Shown here one piece after another: positions 1-13,000 of a stretch of 64,000 nucleotides of DNA; the first letter of the stretch is position 1, and the number at the start of each line of letters is the position of its first letter. The notes under the pieces are model-generated. The model saw nothing but the letters and a program-made list of their open reading frames with translations, was not told the origin of the DNA and made no database searches. A program made the position numbers and the translations under genes. Source of the DNA: Brachypterus glaber (Eukaryota; Arthropoda; Insecta; Coleoptera; Kateretidae); NCBI GenBank assembly GCA_958510825.1, contig OY294048.1, forward strand, positions 36,359,026 through 36,423,025. The letters run 5' to 3'.

Positions 1-890
1 ATTATATTATATATTGGGTTGGATTAGTTACTAACTATGATATATTCCACAAAACGTACTTATTTCTATTTATATTGAAACCCACCATGTACATTTGAAG
101 TTTATATTACATTACAAAATACTACATAAAATTTGGAAACATGATACAAGGATTATCATTTATAATACAAAAACATTTTTTTAAAATTAAACTTAAAACT
201 TTTGTGATGCTTTTAAAACCGAAAAGCTTCTTTTAGGCCCATAGACAATATTTTTTTAATCTACAAAATGTAATTTAGGCATTGGAACCAAGAAACTTGT
301 ATCAAGTTTGAGCTTATTAACAATCTTTATATTTTTTTAGCTCAGTGGATCCAAATCATGTTTCCTAAATTTTTTCGAGTCACATCACAACAATGAAGAC
401 AGTTTTGTTTTTGTATTTACACTATATTTTTAATATTTCAAGGTTTATTTCAAGGAACATTTAATGTGATCAGTTGGCAACCCTATTTGTTGTTCTTCAA
501 TATTAGTAATTTTAAGGAAAATTGTTGCAAAAAATTAAATAAATTATCGATAAATATGCTTTTAAATTTAAAAAATAGCTAACATGTCCAAACTATAACA
601 TGCATAATAAACCATTTAAAGAAACAATATATGTTTCTTTAAATCCGATAAATATATGTTTAATTGTAGGAGTTTAAAATAGATATGAAAAAGGAAATAC
701 ATACTGCATTATTCCAAGTTTTTTTGCAGCAAGATTGTTTTTTTTCAATAAAAACATGTATTTATAGTACCATAGTGTTATATTATAATGAAATTAGGTA
801 GAAAACAGGGTTACCAGATAATATTCACACGAAATGCCCCTAAAAATGAACTATGCTATACTTTTAATTTGAATAATTTTAGTTAGTACT
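1..890 (-). other. Fur2 3' UTR and downstream flank
   Basis: AT-rich sequence downstream of the stop codon with no coding signal on either strand. The 3' UTR probably ends a few hundred bases after the stop; the only canonical AATAAA on the minus strand seen here is at 444-449. No neighbouring gene is visible before the left edge. Confidence 0.6.
444..449 (-). promoter_or_regulatory. Candidate polyadenylation signal AATAAA
   Basis: TTTATT on the plus strand gives AATAAA about 440 nt after the stop codon. An ATTAAA variant lies closer to the stop (862-867). Choice between them needs transcript data. Confidence 0.4.
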
Positions 891-1061
891 TTAACATGCA
901 GTCCTTTCAGGTTTCGGTATGATCAGTTTTCGGCCCTCCGAACTCTCGGAGTCGCTCGATTCTCCGTCACTCACAGCCACCACGTTGTAGTTGCATGTCA
1001 CTTTTGGCTTCTTTATCGATACCCTGCTGTAGCCGCGCTGAGATGCTTGTATACTGTTTCT
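891..1061 (-). CDS. Fur2: Fur2 terminal exon: cytosolic sorting tail and stop
   Basis: 171 nt: 56 codons and TAA at 891-893. The tail begins [18 protein letters not shown] and contains two YxxPhi motifs (YSRV and YNVV), an acidic Ser cluster [13 protein letters not shown] with several casein kinase 2 consensus sites, and EGRKLI, which fits the acidic dileucine form ExxxL[LI]. These are the signal classes that furin-type convertases use for TGN-endosome cycling through AP complexes and PACS-1. It ends with PKPERTAC. Acceptor TTTTTTTTTTCAG. Confidence 0.92.
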   Translation of the reverse strand, partial: RNSIQASQRGYSRVSIKKPKVTCNYNVVAVSDGESSDSESSEGRKLIIPKPERTAC

Positions 1062-4000
1062 CTGAAAAAAAAAATACGTTGTTATTAAAATAAATTAATT
1101 TCCTACAGATTTTGAACCGCTGAATTTAAATCTAATACACTGCCCGAGTAAAAAAACTTTTCCATTTTTCCACTTTTAGCAACCTCAAAAACCCTAATAA
1201 ACCAATTTTCACAAAAATTAATCAATTAAATTTGTTTTTGCATGTCAATCAAATAATATTCTTCAACTAAAAGCAAAATAATTTTACCTTAATAAACTAA
1301 TAAATCATATTTTTCGAGACAAAAAAAAGTGATGACGGTTCCGCATTTTGCACGTCCCCGGTTAAAGTTACGAAATAAAAATTACATCATACATGATGTA
1401 CATGTACATCATGTACATATAAGAGCATCTGTAAAATTTTGTTACTGTAGTTCTTAGTGTTCCAGAAATATTTAATAAAAATCCTATTTAAAATAGGCTA
1501 TTTTAGATGGAGGGTCTAGACTTGTTTTTATATTTTTGGATGTAGATACTATATTGAAGAATCACACCTTAACTTTTGTAATTCTATTTTTAAAACACCC
1601 TGTGTATATGTTTTTAGAAATTTTCTGAGAAGGGAAGTTCATTATTAAATTACATTTTTTAAAAGAAATGTTTTATCAATCGGAAATATTTGTGGATTTT
1701 AGAAAGTTTTAAGACAGGATATGATTTATCATCAGTTAACCAAAAATAATTTTAATTAACCTAAATGAATAAAATTATTTTTTTTCCTCGGTTTTATGTT
1801 AGATTAGTATTGTGTATAATCATATATAGTGTGGTCCAAAATTCACCCCTCCCTCTTAACTTTTAAACGATTTGAGATATCGACGTTAAATGATCACCTT
1901 ATTAAGATAACTTAATCTATTTTGGCATATATTTGATATTTTTATATTTTTAAATGTGGTCAGGAGGGGTACAGGGGGCGGGGCAGTTTTTTTAATAGAA
2001 AGGGGATCGTGTGTTACATAATTTTAAAGGAATCAATGAGTCAATTTGACCATTTATTATATTTTTTTTAAAGGTGTGTTTTTGCTAAAAAATGCAATAT
2101 TTTGAGTTTTTTCCGATTTTTTATTTGTTATCATTTAAAATTATTTTAAAAGTATAATTTACGTTTATCATAAAATTAATAATTTTTCAAAAATTGTTTA
2201 TTTTTTTTTTAATTTGGACGAAACGAACACTTTGAGATAGAGACTTGAAAGTTCGTATTTAAGCAAAGTCGGTTTGGGGTAAGAATCCATTTTTTTTCTT
2301 ATTCGCAATAAAAGAAAAAATTAAAATATAAAAATTTAAAAGATGAGTGAAAATGACACAAAAAATGTAATTATTTTTTTTATAACCCTAAGGTAAAAAA
2401 TTATTTCCGGACATAATTTTTTTATTGTTCATAAATAAACGATTTAATATTATCTAAAATATCAAAAAATACACAAGTTTTTCCATGACCCCCAAAGTTT
2501 TTTGGTTACTTAATTTAAAACTAAGTTTTTAATTAAAAACTTACCTGTAAGACTATAAAAATCACTACAAAAAGTATTATTATACATAAACATGCGATGA
2601 TAGCTAATCCAGTTACAAAATTAAATGGATTCACTATTTGAAGTGTTGAGACTGGCTGTGCAGAAAGCAGCAATGCTTCTACGTCTATTCTTCGTTTGCC
2701 TTCTTGCATTTTGCAACCTGAAAAAAATACATAAAAAATAATAATTTGCCCAATTAGTGATAAAACAAACTTCTTCAGAAAGAGTTTTAGACTTTTTGGA
2801 AAAAATAAAGGAACAAAAAAAATCCTATTTTTTTTAGTGATTTTTGAAAGGCTGTATTATCTCAGTGAAAATAGTCGTATGGAGATTTAAAAAACAAATT
2901 TTGAAGCTATAAGTTTCTAGTTTTGAGATATTTTGACAATTTCAAAATTTTGTGAGGTACGGTTATTGCGCAATCATAAGAAAGCGCGAGACAAAAATTT
3001 TTCAATTTTTTTTTGGGTCCACGGATTAGGAAAATGTTAAACCATTACATTGGTCAGTTAGCTTATTTATACAGCTTTAATTTGCTTTTCTTTTATTCCC
3101 TCTACGTCGATTTTTCGCTGAGATATCTGACTTTAAATGAAAAAGAATCCTTTTGACTGCACAGGAAATCAAAGGGCGGTTTTAAAAACTTGAATAAATT
3201 CTCTACAAGGGCCTACTATGATTTTTAAATATTTAGGATCCCTAAAAAAAACTATACAGATATATTTTAAAATTATATTATCTCAAAACGCGTGCCTTAT
3301 TAATGCTTTCAAATTTCGGAATATATATTTTTCGTCCCTTATTTTTTCCTGATGCTTTCTAACAAGTAAAATGACACTTGAAAAAGATCAATTTTAGCAT
3401 GAAAATTTGCTTTAGCGCCCTCTATAGGTAAAAATCGGAAGCTTTTTCTACAGGAAAAATTAGTCACTGTTTCTTGGCCAAATATAAATAAAATATCTTT
3501 TGAAACAATTTTTTTAAGGCGTAATAAAAGATTTTAAAGTCCTTGATAGCTGTTTTTTGCCCTTGTCTAGCGGCCAAAGTTGATATTAAAATAAACTAAA
3601 ATTTTAAATTTGGGCAATATTTGGATAGGGAAATATAAAAAAATATATTTAACATAAATGCGGAACCCTTGCAAATCGATTTTTAGAAAATTTCGCGATA
3701 TCACAGTTAAGGGCTACTTGCACCAACGTTGAAACTGGGATTACCTAGACTAAACTGGGTTTAAGTTAAAAATACTGCGTTCTGATTGGTCGATCATCAA
3801 TTTAATCCAAGTTTAAAGTTAAACCATCGTTGGTGCAAGTGGCCTTAAGTGTGCTACATTTTTTACCCATAAAAACTTTTCGCAAAAAAAATGAACCGAC
3901 TTCTATGTCTCTAAAAAGTAAAAAATAAAAAATACTTAAATCGGTGCCAATTTCAGTATTCCCTAAATTAATTACTAACGGTTATTTTTTTATTATTTTA

Positions 4001-7000
4001 TTATTGTTTGCTGTGAAATTGAAACCGACTTAAGTATTTTTTATTTTTTACTTTTTAGAGACACAGAACTTGTAGATTTGTAACGTCATCTAAGCTAAAT
4101 TATAGCTGTCCTTCCATCTCGGCAAGCTGCTGACGTCACAACGCACTGTTAGTGCATTGTGACGTCATCATCTTAAAGATAAATTTCTAAAAAATAAAAA
4201 TAATATTTTTATTTCAGCGCCCAAGAGTCCAACCAACCTTATTTTATTTTTTATACTAAATAAAATCTTGTTAAACTTTAAGCATTAAGTAATAATCAAA
4301 TAACGCCTTATGGTAAAATCACAAAATTTATCATTTTCTCTTGGTATTTTAATATTACAAGTCCAGAGAATCAAATTTAGCGGCATTTAAAAGATTTTCA
4401 GTGTGTCATAATATTTGAGTGATCCCTTAATCAAGTTATCCGGGCCAGAGTTATCCGATATTTCTCTAAAAATTTGGTTGCTAATAGAACCAAATTAAGC
4501 CGGTTTTAAGTGAAATTGCGTTAAAATGATTAGATTTATCTTAATTATCCGGCTTACCCGGCATTATCCGAGCGTAAAATTGAAACGGGACCACCTCAGG
4601 AATGCCCTCTTTAAGTTGCAAAAAGTTTCATAAAATTTCGTTCATTTGTTCCAAAGTTATGCGGGAACAAACATAAAAAAAAACAAAGTCACTCGTCGAA
4701 TTGAAAACCTCCTCCTTTTTGGAAGTCGGTTAAAAAGGAGATGTAATTTGAATTTACCTGCACAATTTCTGCAATTATAATGGCACTTTTGACATCCGTA
4801 TTCCGTTTTGTAATATCCTTCGGGGCAGTCCGGCCGACATTCTCCAGATATTAACTGCCAGCCATTGGGACAGCTAACACATTGATTTTGACTGGGCCCG
4901 CTGCACGTTTTGCAGCTCATGTAACATCTCATGCAGATTCCTTTGTCGCTGTAATAGCCGCTTGAGCAGGATGACCGACACTCGCCACTTTGAAGCTATA
5001 AAAATAAACAAGCCGTAAAGATATGTAATGATACGCATTTCATTATATACACAGTAAATAAATACAGTTTTCCCAAATACTTAAAATTAATAATTTTCAA
5101 AAAAAAAAAAATAAAATTTTTTTTACAGATCTTTTTTTTTTGAAAAAAGAAAAATAAAAAAAAATCTAAAAACAAAAATTACAAAAAAATATAAAATGTT
5201 TTCCAAATTTTTTATTATTTTTAATTTTCTTTTTGCGAAAAATAAAAAAGATTAAAAAAAAAATAATTTACAAAAAAAAAATTAAATATCGTTGTTGGAA
5301 AAACGAAAATAAAAATTTAAAAAAATCACAATTTTTCATTTTTTTTATAAGAATAAATTATGTCTCTAAAGTATTTTTGTATCAGGGCAGGCGCTGTGAA
5401 TAGTATAACAAGCCGTGAAGATATGTAATGCTACGCATTCCATATTCATAGTGGATGCATATTGCATTTTCCCAAATACACAGGTTAAAATTATTTAAAA
5501 TGCAAAATAAAATATTGCCGCCGACAAAAGAATATTTACCCTGTGCCTAGGTTTATAAAAACAAATTTATTTATTTTTTAATTTATGATTCTTTTTTCGA
5601 AAACCAAAAAAAAGCTGAAAACAGATTTAATTTTTTTTAACAATATTTTAAAAAAAATAGTATAAAAAATAAAAATAAAATTTTATGGACTTAATTTGAC
5701 TACTCTTCACGTAAATTATCCGGATATTAAGCTATACAAACAAATGAAAAACTTCTAATAAACATATACAGGATGTACAATAAATGATGTCATTAATTTT
5801 AAGGGTTGTTTCTACATAGGAAAATATGAAAAAAAGTTCCTATAAACATGTCTAAAAATTTGTCACAAGGGAGCTAATCCCGCTTTGAGGTACAGCAACG
5901 AGGTTTTGAATCGAAACTAATCTTGATAAGGCCCATCTTCGTATAATATCTTTTTTTACTTATTTTAAACAGGGGTGTACGAGGGCCTTATTAGTTTTTT
6001 GTCCCAAACTTTTTTCTGTGAAACTTTTTTGTAATTTTATTTTTGGAATACGATTCCTCAGGTCAAAAGACATAAAAAAGATGCTCTTGTTCTAATACTG
6101 TAGGATTAACCGTTTTCGAGAAAAATTCATTTGAAGGTGAAATTGCACGGGTCGAGGACGACAAATTAAATACTAAAACGTTTAAAACCAAAATTTTAAT
6201 GATGCAAGGCTAAGAAAAAAATTTTCTATACATGTATGTCGAAAAATCGCTTTTAAGGCTACTATGGCCCTTTAAAAATGGTGCATTTTTAGGATCCCAT
6301 AGCTCCCTTAGGATTGATTGATGTACATTCACCTTGCATCATTAAAATATAGGTTTTCAACATTTTAGTATTTAATTTTTCGTCCTCGAACCGTGAAATT
6401 TCAAATTATTTTTTCTCGAAAACGGTTAATCCTACAGTATTATAACAAGAGTACCTTTTTTTATGTATTTTGACCTGAGGAATCATATTTCAAAAATTAA
6501 ATTACAAAAAAGCTACACAGAAAAAAAGGTTGGGACAATAAACTATAGTCTCCCAGTTTCGCACACCCCTGTTTAAAAATAAGTACATGAAGATAGCATA
6601 TGAAGATATACCTTATTAAGGTTAGTTTACATTAAAAACGTCGTTTCTGTACCTTAAAGCGTTCCTGAGTTAATAAATAAAAACCGAATTTTTTATCCTT
6701 AGCTCCCTTGCGTATTACGCAATTTTTTCATATTTTCCTATCCTAAATTAACGACATCATTTACTGGACATCTGTATTTACCTGTAAACCAGTCCTACAC
6801 TCCGTACAGTTACTCTTAGAGTAACATTGTGCGCAAGTGTGAACGCAAGGCTCGCAAACTTGGTCATTTCTTTCCTTGAAAAATCCATCGTCACACTGCG
6901 CCACACAGCGGGTTCCTTGCAGAATTAGGGGACTGGCACAAGACAAACAGGCTTTTTCAATGGGGCCATCACAGGAGTCGCACGTCGAATGACAAGGTTT

Positions 7001-10000
7001 GCAAAGGCCGCTATCAAAGTATTGGTCTAAAAATATTTACTTAGTTTAGAAGGTTACGTTTAAAATCAAAAAAAGACTTCACCTTTTAAGTCCGTTCGTC
7101 GACTATGGAAAAACTAAAACTTTAAGTCCAAAAATTTAAAAACCTATCTCACCGATCAATTTTTATGAGAAGAAGTTTACAACGTTTTTTTTTGCAACGA
7201 AAATTCAAATAGTATTTTAAGTACCAGTTTCATAACATACGTTTTTAGCGCACGAGTACAAGTTTAAAAAACAAGCCGCTCGCGGCGAGTTTTCTAAAGT
7301 ACTAGTTCACTAAAAACGTGTTATGGAATATGTGCTTTAATATACTATTTGAATTTTTATTGCAAAAAAACGTTGCAAACTTCAGCTTCATCAATTTTTG
7401 GCTTATTTGATCAAAAGTTATGGGAACGGGAACTATTTTTGTGAATAAAACAACGTCGGCCTTCCACGGCCGTTCACGGCTCAAAAGATTTTTAAATGTT
7501 TGGGCTTTAGTCGTTAGTTTTAATGTAAAGGAGAATTTGAGTCTTTTCATAGTCGACAAAAGACCCCTAAAAGTGAACCATAAATGGTCTTCATTTACAA
7601 GATAGAAAATCAAAAATAATAAGAAAACAGAAGTCCTAATCACAATTTAATAATAATATATTAGGGAGTCTTTCTGCGCTCAAATTTTAAAAATATTTTG
7701 TTTTAAAACATTTTTTTTTATATAGAAAGAAAAAAGATATCATTGTTAATTTTTTTAGGTATATGCAATCAAAAAAATACAAAAAAAATAGATTTTTAAA
7801 GTGCCATTTTTGGCCTTAAATTTTTTTTTTGAAAAAAACATCAAAAAACGGTAGTCGCCATGATTCCGACGGTTTGGATAGACTGAAAAAAAAAAACAAA
7901 ACGGGATATTATTTAGTATTGAAGTCGCTATAGCCCGAACTAGAAGAAGATGTTATTTTTTAGCCAAAAAGAAATCTTCTAGTTCAGGTTATAGCGACTT
8001 CAATACTGAATAATATCTACTACCGTTTTTTTGATGATTTTTTCAAAAAAATTTATGGCCAAACAATTGCACTTTAAAAATCTATTTTTTTTTATTAAGA
8101 AATTCTTGATCCTTATATTTGAGTTGATTTAAATAAACCATAGATAACATGGAGATATAATTTTTTATCTATGATTTATTTTTTTTTGTGTTCTTTGAAC
8201 ATAATCATACCTACAAAATTTCACAATAATATCTTTTTTGCACGACCTAATTTTACGCTTTCATTTTCGGGACTAAACTTGCCGTTTTTCTCCCTAGGGG
8301 ATAAAAATCACGGTAACCTTGATAATATTAAAATATTATACTTACTATGTGCTTTGCTGGTTTAAAAATTAGGTTTGGTGGTGTTTTGTAATAAATTAGC
8401 GATTCAAACCAATTTATTTGATTTTAACAAGAAAACCTTTAAAAATAACATTGTTATAACAATTTATACATAACTTAAAATTTATCATCTTCGTCCATTT
8501 TTTTGACGTTTGTGTCAACGATATTAAAAAACAATTGAAATCGCGATAGCCATAAAACTGACTTTTCGCAATTTACAGGCATCTTGATTAAATTACGAAA
8601 ATAAAACAACCGATTTTAGACGCGTGGTTTTAAATTTTAATTTTATCCACCTACTAAATTATTATGTTTGGTCCTGCAAAAAATAGTGTATATACCTCAG
8701 GACTAAACTTGGCTGTTTTAGTCCCTTGCATTTTTGTTTCCCTCGCTCGCTACGCTCGCTCAGGAAACACTAATGCAGCGGGACTAAAACAGCCAGTTTA
8801 GTCCCTTGGTAGGTATATAAATAACTATTTTCTAACTATGCAAAAAAAATTAAAAACATTTTTAAAATCTGAAGGTAGAAAGACCCCTTAAGTTTAATTT
8901 GACTTCTCAAAAAATTGTGACTAACTTAAATTCATTACAATTGAACAAACGATTCAAGAACTTGGGCAAAATATTAGATGCGTCACTTTTTTTTGAATTC
9001 AGGGTATATCATACACTGTAAAATTTGTCTTAACCGATAGATAAACAAACGAGGTATTTTATACTAACCTACGTCACATCGATCACTATTTTGTGATACA
9101 CATCGGCCCTTGGTGTTAACCTTCCAATCATCCAAACATGAGATGCAGGTGGTTTCATTGCATTCCGAGCAGCCGGGCGGACATTCAACGCACTCCCTTT
9201 GACGGTTGTCGGCGTAATGGTGGGCCGGACATTCTTTCACGCACCGGTTGTCATGCCAGAATAGGCCGGAATGGCAGGAAATGCACTGGGAACTGTTGGA
9301 ACCGCTGCACGTGTTGCAGGTTTCGTGGCACGGGGCACATCTGGACAAAATTATTTAATACTTAACACGTTGAGCCCCGCGAGGGACATCCGTGTCTCTC
9401 ACAAAGAAAACCCTACAATAAGGAACATGCACGCATATGCGTGTCCCTCACAGTTTTTACAGTCAAAATAGTATATTAAAGGTCAAGTTACATAAGACAC
9501 TATTTTGGCGCACGCGTCCATGTTTGGAAAACGAGCCGCGAAGGGGGGAGTTTTCCAGAGGACTAGTGCGCTTAATGTTACGCTAAATGTTACGCGTAGC
9601 TCACAAAAAAATTTCACAAAGATACGGTTATCGCGCAAGGCAAAAATTTTCCAATACATATATTTTTTTAAGGCTCCATGGGCTCGGGATTTTTTTTAGT
9701 TAAATCAACGTATAAGTCAGTTGGCTTGTTTATGTAGCTTCAGTTTGTTTTTTTTTTGGTCTCTCTACGACAATTTTTTGCTAAGATATCCGACTTTCAA
9801 TGAAAAATTATCCTTTTGTCTTTGTTCATCGATATCTCAGCAACAATAATCGCACAGTAAATTTAAGGGCAGCTTTAAAAACTTGAATAAACATTCTACA
9901 AGCCCCTTTCTTGATTTTTTGAGAAAAAAAATCACCCTCAACATTAAATTGAAAAAATTAAAAAAATGTATTTTTATGGTTTTTTAGTAAATCTACCACT

Positions 10001-13000
10001 ACTTTACAAATATTAATGGGGAGTTGGTTTGTTTATGTAGCTTCAGTTTGTTTTTTTTTGGTCTCTCTACGACAATTTTTTGCTGAGATATCCGACTTTC
10101 AATGAAAAATTATCCTTTTGTCTTTGTTCATCGATATCTCAGCAACCAATAATCGCACAGTAAATTTAAGGGCAGCTTTAAAAACTTGAATAAACATTCT
10201 ACAAGCCCCTTTCTTGATTCTTGGAGAAAAAAATCACCCTCAACATTAATTTGAAAAAATTACAAAAAATGTATTTTTATGGTTTTTTAGTAAATCTACC
10301 ACTACTTTACAAATATTAATGGGGAGACTTATTTTTTCCAGTTTTTTTTTTAACGTCTTTAATAGTAAATTTTTTAATTGATCCGTTGAGCTGTTTTTCG
10401 GACCGATTGATCAAAGTTTTATGAAACAAAGAAACAAAATTTGTTTAATTATATTTCATTTAATTTTATTTTTTTAATGTATTCTTCCTAAACAATGTTT
10501 GGAAAACATTGTGTATTCATCATCAAAACGAAAAAAAAAAACATTTTTTTCGACTTTTTTACAATTTTAAATTAGTTACTTGTTAAATCTGAGAAAATAT
10601 TTAAAATTGGTTTGTACTTTTTTTTTTTTGGAGTAGTATATGATTTTTGGATTTTGGAATAAGCTTTAAAATGATGTATTACATGACCCCCTTCCCATTA
10701 AAAAAATGTTATCCCTTGCTCCCCCGCCCCCTGCCTACATTGTGTCCCCAAAATACATCAAATATAACTGTTTACTAAGAAATTATTTGAATTATTTATG
10801 TATTCCATATTTTAAGTTCATATCTTGAGCCGATCAAAAGTTAAAGGAGGAGGGGCGTACTTTGGACACGTACCGTATTATTATAATACTACCCCATAAC
10901 GTTTCAAACTGAGATATTTACTGTATAAGAATTCTTAACTTAAGTTTTGGGACACCTGGCATAATGAAGTTAAAACCTTGTAATACAATACTGTATGTAA
11001 TAATGTAGAGATGTAAATAGGTACTTACAAGTAGTCATCAGTCTCATAAGTATCAGAAGGACAAGACGCTTAACATTTATTTATTTATTGGTTATTACAT
11101 AAATAATAAGAATATAAAGAAAAACTAAAGTTTGACGCATGTTCGGAAAACACCCCTCAGAAATGCACCGAGACTTTGAACTTAGTGTGAAGTCTTTAGT
11201 TTTGAAATATTATCTGATAATAAAAAACCAATGCAAATGAAAATTAAATTATTACCTACACATCGAAGGTACACGTAAAAAGCAGTCATTTTACAGGTAA
11301 AGTTCTGTTTCTCTGTTCTGTCTCTATTCCATCAACTTTAACAGCAAAATTTGAATGCGTTTGTCACTACAATAAATAACGCGATATTGTATCATATAAA
11401 TGATTCAAGCAATCATATTTTTATAAATGAACTCTTTTTCTTTTTAGAAAGTCGCTTAGTGCAGAAACATTTGAAATAATCTACAAGTAAAACGCATCAA
11501 GTGACTTTTGCCAGATAAAATTTTAATCAAAATCAAATTGGTGCATTTTGTATAGTGAGTAACTCCCCTGGCAGTCCACCTAGAAGTTAGTTCGGTGTAC
11601 ATAGATAATCAAAAATTAATTACATTTTTGCAAAAAAGTGACTTAGTGCCTTTTACTTGTAAGCCGACGACATACAATGTATGTAATAAATGTAAATAGG
11701 TACTTACAAGTAGTCATCAGTCTCATAAGTATCAGAAGGACAAGACGCTAAACATTTATTCTGGAACAGTAGTAAATGGTGATCACAGCTGGTGCAATGG
11801 TCTGGACGATCCTGACATCCAGCACAATTTGGCGTACATGCTATACATGTTTTATCGTAATAATCTAGAAAAATAAACGTTTTTAATTATTTAGAACGTA
11901 AAAAGTAAAAATGCAAATCTACAAAAAGAAGAAAAATGGGACATTTTTCTTTCAATTTAATTCTATGAGGTACATTAAAAAGAACCATGAAACTTGTATT
12001 TAACATTCACACTGAGTTCTATGGGTAAAACGTACCGAAAATGAGCTTTTTAGATACAAAAGTTGATAAACCTATTTAAATTAAAATGCTAGCCTAGGTA
12101 ATAAATTCTTTTACAGCGTTTAAATAGTATTATGATACAAGGACCAAAAATACTGTTTTTAGGGCTATTAGAGAGATCGTTAGGGGCTGTCCATAAATTA
12201 CGAAACGCAATTTTTCAAAAATTTTCACGAGCCATAACCCCTTAAACGTATAATACTACTCTGCTGTGAAGCTACGAGAAGTATAATAATAGAAATAATA
12301 ATAATAATAAAATAGATTTACAAAATCAGAATTTAATTTAAATATTTATTTTCGAAATATTTTTAAAATAACAGCATAATGTCTCTTAGGTACGTGTTTG
12401 TTCCAAAACACAGTACTTACAAGAATGCTATAAATATAAATGGACCATGTGTCATGAAAGTAAATAAATTTTACTGATTATGCATTTAATGGTTGTTTAG
12501 TGTGGGAATGCTCTATTTTGTACTTTAGAGCTGTAGAGTTATTCTTGACTATAATATACTGTTAAATACCTAACTTCCATCAGTTTATACGAAATTCCAC
12601 GAATTGTATGCCCGTGGCAACAGATTGTAAAGGTTTTGTTATGTGATTAAAATTTTTTGTTTAGAACACAGCGATACAATAGTTTACCTCTCGACCTGGG
12701 ATCTAAAGTTAAAATTTCACAAATATTGCTTATATTCTTATATATTTATAGAAAATAGTTTTGCACCAATTATTTAAAATGTATCTTTGCCCAGCAAAAA
12801 TATTTTTGGTTCAACCCTAGGAAACCAGATGACGTCCCCGACGTACTATCGACGTCAGTTTTAAGTCATATTTGTGACGTCATACAAACGACGCACATCA
12901 GACGTCGACAAGACATCAGCTTTTAGTCTAATCTTGACGTCATAAAAATTATACGTCGCTGGGACGTCAATTTAATGCTGAGGCTATAGGTGGCGCCACA

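Larger units (their letters stand above)
2718..4757 (-). other. Fur2 intron between last Cys-rich exon and TM exon
   Basis: 2040 bp. Contains a diverged relative of the 9721-10326 repeat near 3045-3200, a TTA/TTAA-flanked MITE (3711-3844), an AT-rich hairpin (3900-4066), a TGACGTCA hairpin (4131-4167) and a pogo/Tigger-like patch (4425-4600). Confidence 0.85.
4996..6781 (-). other. Fur2 intron between Cys-rich exons
   Basis: 1786 bp. Two copies of the CGGCTTGTT repeat with their A/T homopolymer zones occupy 5007-5700, and a 1006-bp foldback fills 5769-6774, reaching almost to the donor site. Confidence 0.85.
7027..9068 (-). other. Fur2 intron between Cys-rich exons
   Basis: 2042 bp containing several palindromic repeats (7215-7335, 7781-8093, 8680-8834) and AT-rich filler. 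No coding evidence; short open frames at 7300-7640 overlap palindromes and lack any family similarity I recognise. Confidence 0.85.
9341..11707 (-). other. Fur2 intron with tandem duplication and pseudo-exon
   Basis: 2367 bp. Contains a short repeat resembling TTAACACGTTGAGCCCC (9361), a 303-bp tandem duplication (9721-10326), an arm of the TA foldback family (10661-10877) and a duplicated exon end (10991-11083). Confidence 0.85.

Noticed and set aside
7302..7643. 113-codon open frame on the minus strand
   Set aside because: Phe/Lys-rich translation of AT-rich palindromic intron; overlapping frames exist on the other strand; no family resemblance.
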